Shown: positions 1 through 6,956 of the stretch, piece by piece
How the letters are laid out: the number at the start of each line of letters is the position of its first letter
How positions within the stretch are numbered: the first letter of the stretch is position 1
Translations under genes and position numbers: made by a program
Source of the DNA: Planctomycetota bacterium
Lineage (GTDB): Bacteria > Planctomycetota > PUPC01 > JACPCR01
Length of the DNA stretch: 12,589 bases
Direction of reading: 5' to 3'
NCBI GenBank assembly: GCA_030740295.1
Contig: JASLXP010000967.1
Span: forward strand, 1-12,589
Notes under the pieces: model-generated
What the model was told of the DNA's origin: nothing
Database searches by the model: none
Seen by the model: only the letters and a program-made list of their open reading frames with translations

Positions 1-2404
1 AGATGAAGCATATGATGGCGACGACTTTTGCCATGTAGGCGTAAGTGGGCGTGAATGCTGTTTTCGAGGTATCTCGAAGGATGTAAAGCACGTGCCAGTT
101 TTCTCGGAGACCAGACCTGATGAATCCCATCAGCCCCATCAACATGACGATGGTGAGACACAACAGGATCAGGACGTACTGAGATCGGACCGGCATGCTG
201 CCCCATCTAATCTTCATTGTCTTCGCTTTTCGGAACAAAAAGACATCGAGGAAAGTGACAAAGATGAGGCAGGAAATAACCAGCAGAACCTGGGTAACGG
301 AGACCACTCTCAGCAGCGGATTCGCTTTGGCCATAATGTCGTAACCGATGACCACGCTGAGATGGATCACCGTGCTGTAAATGGTCACAGCGAACATGAG
401 GACCTGGCCGAGCTTGCCATGGCTCAGGAAAGTAAGAACAGCCGCGATGACAATGGCGGCTATCTGCATCCCAAGCAGAATCTGCAGATGCCGGAGATAA
501 CCGGTTTCGGTCTCCGTTTTCTCGCCGCTGAGGCCCAGTGCCTCTTTGGTCAATTCCTGGCGGCCCATTCCTTCTGCTTCCCATTCGAGAGTGACCTGGC
601 CTCCGCCGCCCAGTTTCCAGTAGTCCAGACGGACATCGTGAGTTTTTGCTTTGAGGGACATGATCTCGCCGGTTCTGAGCGCGTGGCCGTTGATACTCAG
701 GTGTGCCCCGTGATTATCCGAAACATGAAAGGTGTATTTCCCCTCGGCAGGGATTTTCAGTTTTCCTGCGAGCGACTCATGCTCCAGGCTTTTGAAGTTG
801 TTGCCCAGGAAAAGAATGCAGATGACTCCTACGACGGATACGGTGACGTAGCCTGGGACGCCCTGCTCCTTGAAAGGCACGGGGTCTCCCTTGCTTCTGC
901 GCTGATAGAGCAGAAAGCTGTAGAAGGTGGCCAGTATCATGAACTGCACCGCAGAGTTCTTGGCCACCATCACACCGAACCAACTCGAAAACATGTGGTA
1001 TTGCGCGCCAATCAGGGCCCGTTCCTCGCCGCTCAAGGGCAGGTTGTGCGGCGTGAGCCACACGGCAAACCCGAGAAAGAGGACGCAGAGAATAAACTTG
1101 ATGTAACGCGCGTACGGATCATCTCCTTCGACCCTCCCCATCCCCATCCAGAGGTAGTAATTTGCGCCGATAAAAATAATCCCGATGAGGATCGCCTGAA
1201 TGATAAAGGCCCACGAGAAGCCGCCCCCCATCATCAACAAGCCCATGCTGGGGTTGGCACCGTAGATTTCGCGTCCCAGGTAGTACCCGGCGAAGGGCAG
1301 TGGGATGAAGGCCGCGATCCCAATGAAGTTGCCCAGGTAACCCATCCAGTCGTAGTGGGCTTTTTGCTCCTCTTTCTGTGTGGTCAGAAAACGGATAGCG
1401 GCATAGGCGCCGACGATAAAGCCCCCAAAAGTAACGTTGGCGATGAGGCGGTGGACGTTCACCGGCTTCCAAAGGGGGTTGTGTATTGCCTTCCATATCG
1501 ATCCGAGCCATTCCTTTGTCTCCGGGTTCCACAGGCTGGTGTTCAATTCTCCCAAAGGGCTGACCCCGCTCGGCGCCATCATGTGTGTAGCCCACGAGTT
1601 GGCCAGGACCATCAGAAATGTACCGAAGAAATTCAGCAGAAGACCCAGACCGAGATGTGCCATTCGCGGGGTGCCGAAATTCTTCGACGCGGTGAGCGAC
1701 CATATGGCGATCTGCCCCACGACATAGACCGCCAGCAACCCCAGCCCCCACGAACGCGGATTCGCCATCATGGAATCCACCCAGCGGGGATAGACCATGC
1801 TCACGCATATCAGGAGCATGAACAGAAGCAGCGAGATCCAAAGCAGCATGGAGCAAAGGGCGCCGATGAGTTTGCTCTTCGCCGCGCCTTTCAGCCGTTC
1901 CCATGAGTAGTAGTAAAGGTAAAGGCTGAATGCCTCGCCAAAAAACAGAAGACCATAAATGTAGAAAGACTTGTGGAAGATCCCGGACCAGTGCTGGGTG
2001 AACCTGGGGTAAAGGCCAATCAGCAAGAACGCGGCCAGCCCCCCGAAGGCCGCGGTGGTCGAGAAGGCCGCGGAAAGGAGCTTCACGAACTCTTTGGCGA
2101 GTTTATCGTACCGGTCATCACCGGTACTCATTCCCACAACTTCCACGATCAGGGCGAAGATAGGCACGGCCAGGACGAAGGCCGCGAACATAAGGTGAAG
2201 CTGCATGGCCATCCAGACCGCGGTGCGGTTGTCTATCCACTTGTCAACAGGAGCGGGGAGGCTCCGGTAACCTTCACCCGCGGCGTTGTCCGCAGCGAGG
2301 AGGGATGTGAAAGACGAGATTGCCAGGAAGGCAACCGTCAAAATCAGCAGCCGCACTGCGACCCGGCCGGTCCATTTCTGTGTTTGATCGCGGAGTAATT
2401 TCAT
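1..2404 (-). CDS. Cytochrome bd-like oxidase subunit I homologue with a PA14-like domain (partial; C-terminus beyond left edge)
   Basis: Translating the minus strand from the ATG at 2404 gives 801 residues without a stop, running off the window. Residues 1-38 look like a Sec signal (cleavage near SLLAA). About 14 or more hydrophobic segments follow. By comparison from memory with E. coli CydA, H70 (in QLHLMFA) matches heme ligand His19, H318 (in VNVHRLIAN) matches His186, M479 (in WFGVMVA) may match Met393, and E156 (in FFGEAFS, 12 residues before the WERL) matches Glu107. The long quinol-binding loop of CydA is not apparent. Residues 548-609, between two membrane segments, resemble a PA14 beta-barrel domain (YTFHVSDNHGAHLSING, then GGGGQVTLEWE). 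The gene starts 76 nt after the stress protein gene, with no clear ribosome site; an in-frame GTG lies just before the ATG and a TAG further upstream closes the frame. Likely role is electron transfer to oxygen or another acceptor, with the NXR as donor; this is inferred from context. Confidence 0.85.
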   Translation of the reverse strand, partial: MKLLRDQTQKWTGRVAVRLLILTVAFLAISSFTSLLAADNAAGEGYRSLPAPVDKWIDNRTAVWMAMQLHLMFAAFVLAVPIFALIVEVVGMSTGDDRYDKLAKEFVKLLSAAFSTTAAFGGLAAFLLIGLYPRFTQHWSGIFHKSFYIYGLLFFGEAFSLYLYYYSWERLKGAAKSKLIGALCSMLLWISLLLFMLLICVSMVYPRWVDSMMANPRSWGLGLLAVYVVGQIAIWSLTASKNFGTPRMAHLGLGLLLNFFGTFLMVLANSWATHMMAPSGVSPLGELNTSLWNPETKEWLGSIWKAIHNPLWKPVNVHRLIANVTFGGFIVGAYAAIRFLTTQKEEQKAHYDWMGYLGNFIGIAAFIPLPFAGYYLGREIYGANPSMGLLMMGGGFSWAFIIQAILIGIIFIGANYYLWMGMGRVEGDDPYARYIKFILCVLFLGFAVWLTPHNLPLSGEERALIGAQYHMFSSWFGVMVAKNSAVQFMILATFYSFLLYQRRSKGDPVPFKEQGVPGYVTVSVVGVICILFLGNNFKSLEHESLAGKLKIPAEGKYTFHVSDNHGAHLSINGHALRTGEIMSLKAKTHDVRLDYWKLGGGGQVTLEWEAEGMGRQELTKEALGLSGEKTETETGYLRHLQILLGMQIAAIVIAAVLTFLSHGKLGQVLMFAVTIYSTVIHLSVVIGYDIMAKANPLLRVVSVTQVLLVISCLIFVTFLDVFLFRKAKTMKIRWGSMPVRSQYVLILLCLTIVMLMGLMGFIRSGLRENWHVLYILRDTSKTAFTPTYAYMAKVVAIICFI

Positions 2405-2480
2405 CACAGCGCCGTAGGGCGAATGTTCTCTCTATTGCAGAATCTTGTTGATGTTCACTTTCGATGTCCTTGCCATCAGG

Positions 2481-3701
2481 TCACTCGTCATCCTCAGCAT
2501 GTCCGGGCATCGGAACGCCGTGGCTCGTCTTGGCTTTGCCGACAACCTCGGCCGTTACCACCTCGTGCCCGTTTGTCCGGGCATAGTTTTCGATGGCCTT
2601 CCGGACGATGGGCCTCATGAAGCCGGGTACGCGGATGAGGCGATCTTCGGCTTCCTGGGTCCATTCGAGTGACTGCTCGTGCTCAGGAATGTCTTCTTCA
2701 TTGAATTTCTCGTTGATGATCAGGACGTTCCCGGGAACCATCTTCACGATGGTTTCGGACGTCGCGCCGATATCCACCTCGCCGGTCTGGTGGCGGCCGT
2801 ATCGAGAGACGACGACGAGAGAGGCGTTCATCTCTCCGGCCCGTTTCGCTACCTCGAAGGCCGGCCTCCCTTCGAGCAATTTAGTTTCAATCTCGAAGCC
2901 CTTTCCCTGCGCCACGATTTTGGCCTTCTCGAGATAGCCTTGATAAAAATGTGCCAGGCCCTGATTGATGATGGTGTTGTGCAGTTCTTCCTGTTCTTCA
3001 AAGTTGAAGAACTCGGCATCCTTTTCAGACAGCACATCCACGATGGCATCGAAAACGACGGGATGGAAATCCGGGTCGAAGCAGGTCGTCGCTTCCACTT
3101 TGGCGCCGGTGGCCTTGGCGATGCCGATGGCCTTGCGCAGCGCGCCGTAGGATTCGGAGCTGCCATCGACCGCCACCAGGATCGTGCCATCCGGCGGAGC
3201 ATTATCTCTGACGATAAGTACGTCCGTCTCAGCGCCTCGCATGAATCTCTGACAGACAGTGCCCAGCGCATCCGGGGGGCACATCCCGTTGGTCGCCGCC
3301 AGCCCCATCCCTCGTGCGCCAATCACGGCCAGGTCATATTCGTCCCTGGATTCCTTGAGAAGCTCAGTGTAATTCGTGCCGTCAACGTTCTTGGGTTCAA
3401 AATCGACGCCATTCAGCTCCGAACGTACCGCCCGAACATAGGATTCTGAAATCATGTGCAGCCCATCTGCAATGAGGGAATCGTGGGCATCACGCATTTC
3501 CGCCAGTTTCTCGGGGCCCTGATATTCCTCCGGCAGCGTGGGTTCCAGGTCAATAAATCGTTGGAAATGCATGCTGGCCGCGTACACGTGCACACCCACC
3601 ACCTTCGAATCGAAGGCATCCGCAATGCGTGCTGATTGCCTGGTCGCGTCCATCGAGAAAGACGAGTTGTCCACGCACAACATAATCTTGCGGTATGACA
3701 T
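2481..3701 (-). CDS. Tandem universal stress protein with C-terminal PCP_red-like domain
   Basis: The protein has 406 residues. Residues 3-167 and 172-330 are two UspA-type domains: each opens with a beta strand and acidic residue (IMLCVDNS; ILVAVDGS) and closes with VLIVRDN or VLIINEK. The second keeps the nucleotide-binding pattern G302-x9-G312-ATS. The first has a longer gap between its glycines (GARGMG to ALGTV), so its ATP binding is less certain. Residues about 343-391 (EWTQEAEDRLIRVPGFMRP, then a VRKAIENYAR helix and VVTAEVV) match the small domain known from light-independent protochlorophyllide reductase subunit B (PCP_red). The start ATG follows the upstream gene's TGA with no gap, and GAGG inside that gene can serve as ribosome site. 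No transmembrane or signal segment is seen, so it is probably cytoplasmic. The position suggests a role in sensing, folding or protecting the redox system, but this is inference. Confidence 0.9.
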   Translation of the reverse strand: MSYRKIMLCVDNSSFSMDATRQSARIADAFDSKVVGVHVYAASMHFQRFIDLEPTLPEEYQGPEKLAEMRDAHDSLIADGLHMISESYVRAVRSELNGVDFEPKNVDGTNYTELLKESRDEYDLAVIGARGMGLAATNGMCPPDALGTVCQRFMRGAETDVLIVRDNAPPDGTILVAVDGSSESYGALRKAIGIAKATGAKVEATTCFDPDFHPVVFDAIVDVLSEKDAEFFNFEEQEELHNTIINQGLAHFYQGYLEKAKIVAQGKGFEIETKLLEGRPAFEVAKRAGEMNASLVVVSRYGRHQTGEVDIGATSETIVKMVPGNVLIINEKFNEEDIPEHEQSLEWTQEAEDRLIRVPGFMRPIVRKAIENYARTNGHEVVTAEVVGKAKTSHGVPMPGHAEDDE

Positions 3702-4436
3702 TCAATCCTCGTGGTGTTCCGCGACCGCTAAGAGATCGCCGTGGGTCAGATGTTCGGACTCCCAGAACATCCGCCTGATCCTATCCGCTTCCGGGGTCTC
3801 AAGGCAACTGAAAGCCCTTCGAAAAAGCTCTTCCCTGGTTTCTTCATTGCCGTTTGTAAGGTTTCCTTTCCGGGAGAGACGACCGTCGATATAGGTATCC
3901 CAGAGGACGCGATATCGGTCCCGGATGAGATTCTCGTGAGCGAGAGTCTCGACGCCTTCACTCAGGTCGGGCCCATAACCGAATGCGGGGTCCACCATGT
4001 CAGACATGTGAAAAAGCTCTCGGCGCAACAGGCTGGAGAGCCTTTCAGGCTCGTGGAATGTCTCGGCTCTCAGTCGCAGGACTGTCGAGCGCTGGTGATC
4101 GCCTACCCCCTCGTCTTCACGGACGAACATATCCGCTCCTTCTTCCTTCCGAGATGGCGCTTTCAGGATGACAATCCGATCCACGTGCTCCTCCACCAGA
4201 GGAAATTCGCTGAGAAAATCCAGGACGAGCTGCTCCATCCCGAGAAGACGGAAAGACTCAGCATGAATATCTCGGAAGCCGCTCTCGCGGTTCGGATCCT
4301 CAGGTGAGAGTTCGTAAAGAGGATCGATGCGCTCCCGGTACAGCCGAGCCGGGTCCGTGTCACCGGCCAACTCACGGCGCCGTAGTTCCAGGAACACGAC
4401 CGATTCCAGGAGTCTGGGATCGTACTCGATTTCCAT
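3702..4436 (-). CDS. Protein of unknown function with a degenerate zincin-like HExxH motif
   Basis: I do not recognise a named family for this 244-residue protein. It is soluble, highly charged and lacks a signal peptide. The most distinctive part is residues 136-152 (LLRRELFHMSDMVDPAFG), followed by RYRVLWDTYIDGRLSRKG at 173-190. The first stretch resembles the active helix of zinc metallopeptidases, HExxHxxD, but Arg139 sits where the first zinc-binding His would be; E140, H143 and D146 are kept. The N-terminal part (MEIEYDPRLLE, then ERIDPLYELSPEDPNRESGF) looks compact and conserved-like. It lies 3 nt after the TorD-like gene and directly abuts the stress protein gene, so translational coupling is likely. 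A part in assembly or maturation of the NXR complex is possible but rests on position only. Confidence 0.8.
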   Translation of the reverse strand: MEIEYDPRLLESVVFLELRRRELAGDTDPARLYRERIDPLYELSPEDPNRESGFRDIHAESFRLLGMEQLVLDFLSEFPLVEEHVDRIVILKAPSRKEEGADMFVREDEGVGDHQRSTVLRLRAETFHEPERLSSLLRRELFHMSDMVDPAFGYGPDLSEGVETLAHENLIRDRYRVLWDTYIDGRLSRKGNLTNGNEETREELFRRAFSCLETPEADRIRRMFWESEHLTHGDLLAVAEHHED

Positions 4437-4439
4437 GGA

Positions 4440-5255
4440 TTACCGCTCCAGGCTTTCGTTCGGGCTGAAGAGGGAGCCGTCTGCGCAGTCCTCTGCGGAA
4501 GGGCAGTTGAAACAACTGTCGAGGGGCTTTTCAGCCAGGCGGACCCGCAGTTGGTTCGAGCGGGGTTGCACCCCGAGGCGTTGGCAGTCGGCAGTCACAT
4601 GGGCCGAAGTGAAGTGCGCGAGGACCTGGTAAAAGCCCTGGTCGGCCTTGCGGACGACCTGCCTGGCAAAGGCTGGGGCCCAACGGCCGAGATGATCCTG
4701 GAGGAATTTTTTCTGAGCGTCCAGAGAGAGCTCAGCCAGGTTCATATCTTCATGCTCTTGAGCATATGCCTGCTTATGGCATAGGAAGGAAAGGTACTCA
4801 CATTCGACAGCGATAAAATCCACCCGCTGGCGTGACTTGTCGGCCATTTCGAGGCCGAAGGCACGGTAAAAAGCGGCAAGGTCGCCCAACTCGTGGGGCT
4901 GCTGAAGACCCTCTTCACTTTCCGCGTATTCACCTTCGTACAACGGGCACGTACCGTGAGGCGAGTGGCTGAAAAGGATTACGTGGTTGGCTTCGAGATC
5001 TTCCAGCGAGGACGAGGCAGCGAGCTCCGTCAGTTCGGAACACCATTTCGCAGCCGGGTCGTCTGCGCCATCACTTAGAACGTAAAGGGATTCTCGGAGC
5101 CCTTCATCCAATTCTTTGAGTGCTTGATGATGGGCCTCGGTGGGATAGCGGTAGGCGATGGACAGGTAGTTGTAGATGACTGCCCGCGCCAGTGCGCACT
5201 CCTCGTCGGAGGTCGCCAGGGCGCCGAATGATGAAGAAATTTGGCTTCCGGCCAT
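4440..5255 (-). CDS. TorD/NarJ/DmsD-family molybdoenzyme assembly chaperone
   Basis: This 271-residue, all-helical soluble protein resembles the cytoplasmic chaperones that bind the apo catalytic subunit, help insert the molybdenum cofactor and hold back Tat export. Supporting features are an N-terminal helix with YNYLSIAYRYPT (29-39), the family-like CPLYEGEY (103-110), the DLAAFYRAFGLE segment (125-136) and an acidic-aromatic helix DFIAVECEYLSFLCHKQ (146-162). The fold region ends near residue 240. Beyond it the C-terminal tail has three cysteines, CFNCPSAEDC (248-257), then an acidic, polar end. The start is fixed by AAGGAGG 8 nt upstream, which overlaps the stop of the beta-subunit gene. 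It follows alpha and beta, as is usual for such chaperones; alpha is the probable client. In NXR clusters this gene is sometimes called nxrD, but I leave the symbol open. Confidence 0.88.
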   Translation of the reverse strand: MAGSQISSSFGALATSDEECALARAVIYNYLSIAYRYPTEAHHQALKELDEGLRESLYVLSDGADDPAAKWCSELTELAASSSLEDLEANHVILFSHSPHGTCPLYEGEYAESEEGLQQPHELGDLAAFYRAFGLEMADKSRQRVDFIAVECEYLSFLCHKQAYAQEHEDMNLAELSLDAQKKFLQDHLGRWAPAFARQVVRKADQGFYQVLAHFTSAHVTADCQRLGVQPRSNQLRVRLAEKPLDSCFNCPSAEDCADGSLFSPNESLER

Positions 5256-5263
5256 GTTGATAT

Positions 5264-5269
5264 CCTCCT
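5264..5269 (-). promoter_or_regulatory. Strong ribosome binding site for the chaperone gene
   Basis: AGGAGG on the minus strand lies 8 nt before the ATG at 5255 and directly abuts the TAA stop of the beta-subunit gene (5272-5270). This fixes the chaperone start and suggests translational coupling. Confidence 0.85.
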
Positions 5270-6544
5270 TTAGATGGAGTTCTGATGCAGATCCGCCGGC
5301 CGGACGTGGACAGGCTCTTCCACCTGGGTTCGGAAGATTTCCTTATCGTCTTTCCCATAACCGATGACGGTATCATTGTACATGGTGAAAGTTTTCCCAT
5401 GTATTTCCGTCTCGTGGATCTTCGGGCCTTTCTCTATCTGGTAGCGGAAAATAATCCGGTTGGTCCGGCGGAAAAGCTGGAGGACTGCCAGGAGCTCCCG
5501 ATCGGGGACCATGTAGCGCTCGATGGCCTGGTCCACACCCGGGCCGAACATCTGACGCAGATAGGGGCGGGGCACCCAACGGGGCGGGATGTAATAGCCG
5601 TTCGGCTCGGTGCCGAGCTGGGGATAAAGCGGCAGAGCGACTTTTGCGACCTTGACGAGATAGTAGAGCGGGTTGTAGCGGTCCTCTTGCCAAGAGCCGT
5701 CCTCGGCGATTTTGGCGAGGCCCTGGAGACGGATTTGGCCGATGCAGGAGGCCATGCAGCGGGTCTCCATAGGGTGGCCATTGGTTTCGGGGTCTTTGCC
5801 CTCAACCCGGGGATAGCAGGCGATGCACTTTTCTGAAATCCTCGTGGTGGGACGGTACATGGGCTTTTTGTAGGGGCATGCCTCTACACATTTTCGATAA
5901 CCCCGGCAGCGTTTCTGGTCGATGAGCACGATGCCGTCTTCCGGACGCTTGTAGATGGCGTTTCGGGGGCACGCGGCCAGGCAGGCTGGATAGGTGCAGT
6001 GGTTGCAGATGCGGGCGAGATAAAAGAACCAAGTCTGGTGGACGGGCAGCTCCTCTGGCTTGCGGGTGAATTTGCCCGGCGCGCCTTTCTCGCCAACGGA
6101 AGTATCTTCGTAGAGATTTGGAGTTCGCCACTCTTCATCGGAGGGGAGGTATCCAAGCACTCGTTGGGACCCTTCGGGAGAGATGTTCTTCTGTGCGGCC
6201 TCGAAAATCGTTTTGCCTTTATAGTTTCCATAGGGCGCTTTGGCATCACCGTTTGGCTCTCCGTCCCAGCTCTGGCCTTTCGGATTGGCCTCCGCCAGCT
6301 GTTCCAGGATCTTTACGTCCCAGTTGCGGGGGTAGCCGCCATAAGGTTTCGATTCCACATTATTCCACCACATGTGCTCCTGGCCTTTTGCAAAAGTCCA
6401 GGTGGACTTGCAAGCCATGGTGCAAGTCTGGCAGGCGATGCACCGGTTGATGTTGAACACGAAAGCGAACTGCGTATTTGGATGGTTCTCCTCATGGGGA
6501 TATTCCATCGAGCGACCGAGATGCCAGTTATGGACTTGGGGCAT
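5270..6544 (-). CDS. nxrB: Nitrite oxidoreductase-like beta subunit, four-cluster iron-sulfur protein
   Basis: The 424-residue protein carries electrons from the alpha subunit to the gamma subunit. It has fifteen cysteines in four groups: C35-x2-C38-x2-C41-x3-C45; C180-x2-C183-x4-C188-x3-C192; C213-x5-C219-x3-C223; and C240-x2-C243 with C263-x3-C267. Fifteen ligands fit three [4Fe-4S] and one [3Fe-4S] cluster, the set usual for this enzyme class. Stretches such as MWWNNVESKPYGGYP, NHCTYPACLAACPRNAIYKR and EKCIACYPRVEGKDP closely resemble Nitrospira and anammox NxrB, and length is close to the roughly 430 residues I recall for Nitrospira NxrB. There is no signal peptide, so it must be exported attached to alpha. 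AGAGG lies about 9 nt before the ATG. A beta subunit of a related nitrate, chlorate or selenate reductase is the main alternative. Confidence 0.92.
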   Translation of the reverse strand: MPQVHNWHLGRSMEYPHEENHPNTQFAFVFNINRCIACQTCTMACKSTWTFAKGQEHMWWNNVESKPYGGYPRNWDVKILEQLAEANPKGQSWDGEPNGDAKAPYGNYKGKTIFEAAQKNISPEGSQRVLGYLPSDEEWRTPNLYEDTSVGEKGAPGKFTRKPEELPVHQTWFFYLARICNHCTYPACLAACPRNAIYKRPEDGIVLIDQKRCRGYRKCVEACPYKKPMYRPTTRISEKCIACYPRVEGKDPETNGHPMETRCMASCIGQIRLQGLAKIAEDGSWQEDRYNPLYYLVKVAKVALPLYPQLGTEPNGYYIPPRWVPRPYLRQMFGPGVDQAIERYMVPDRELLAVLQLFRRTNRIIFRYQIEKGPKIHETEIHGKTFTMYNDTVIGYGKDDKEIFRTQVEEPVHVRPADLHQNSI

Positions 6545-6612
6545 GATTCAGGACCTCTGGTGATTAAGTTTCAGTTTTCAGGATCAGATAAGACAAAATG
6601 CTCGATGCTTCT

Positions 6613-6942
6613 TCAGGTTTGGATGACCGGGAGATCGATGATGGTGTTACTGGTGCGCTTCTCATTTTCAGACTGTCTATCAATCATCGGCTTCCACATT
6701 TGGACCGCCTGATCGACGATTTCAGTAACGGCTTCTTCGCCGAGCTGCAGCCAGGCCAGGTGCGGTCCCGAGTAGAATGCACTCGAAAACATCTCGAGCA
6801 GTTGGCGGCGATTCCAGCCCTGTCGGGCGTATTCCTCGGCGAAGCATTCTGCCATCTCACGGCAGGAAGAATCATCTTCCACCGGGATGGTAACGCCCAC
6901 CCGTTGCATCGGGTCTTCCGGGTCCGGTTCTCGATACGGCAT
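6613..6942 (-). CDS. Small conserved-looking protein between alpha and beta genes, function unknown
   Basis: This 109-residue soluble protein has no signal peptide. Its N-terminus is acidic and proline-rich (MPYREPDPEDPMQRVG). The core (CREMAECFAEEYARQGWNR, then LLEMFSSAFYSGPHLAW) recalls, from memory, short unnamed proteins found next to DMSO-reductase-family genes, with a pattern of acidic helix, GW, then a FYxxPH motif. I cannot name the family. It starts 14 nt after the alpha stop, with GGAAGG about 7 nt before its ATG, and ends 68 nt before the beta gene. That position, inside the alpha-beta pair, argues for a real gene expressed with the enzyme, perhaps a maturation factor or an accessory subunit. 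Both roles are inference. Confidence 0.8.
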   Translation of the reverse strand: MPYREPDPEDPMQRVGVTIPVEDDSSCREMAECFAEEYARQGWNRRQLLEMFSSAFYSGPHLAWLQLGEEAVTEIVDQAVQMWKPMIDRQSENEKRTSNTIIDLPVIQT

Positions 6943-6956
6943 GGCTCAGTCCTTCC

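Noticed and set aside
1119..1904. Minus-strand ORF of 261 codons, and similar ones at 207-584 and 777-1061
   Set aside because: These lie in other minus-strand frames of the bd-like gene, are Arg- and Gly-rich and show no family features. The continuous frame from 2404 explains the region.
92..1906. Plus-strand ORF of 604 codons
   Set aside because: It is the antisense of the bd-like gene. Its translation is rich in His, Asp, Gln and Arg without recognisable domains, whereas the minus strand gives a coherent multi-helix membrane protein.
2405..2480. Terminator between the stress protein gene and the bd-like gene
   Set aside because: Only a 4-bp stem (CGCC/GGCG) without a following T-run is present, too weak to call a terminator.
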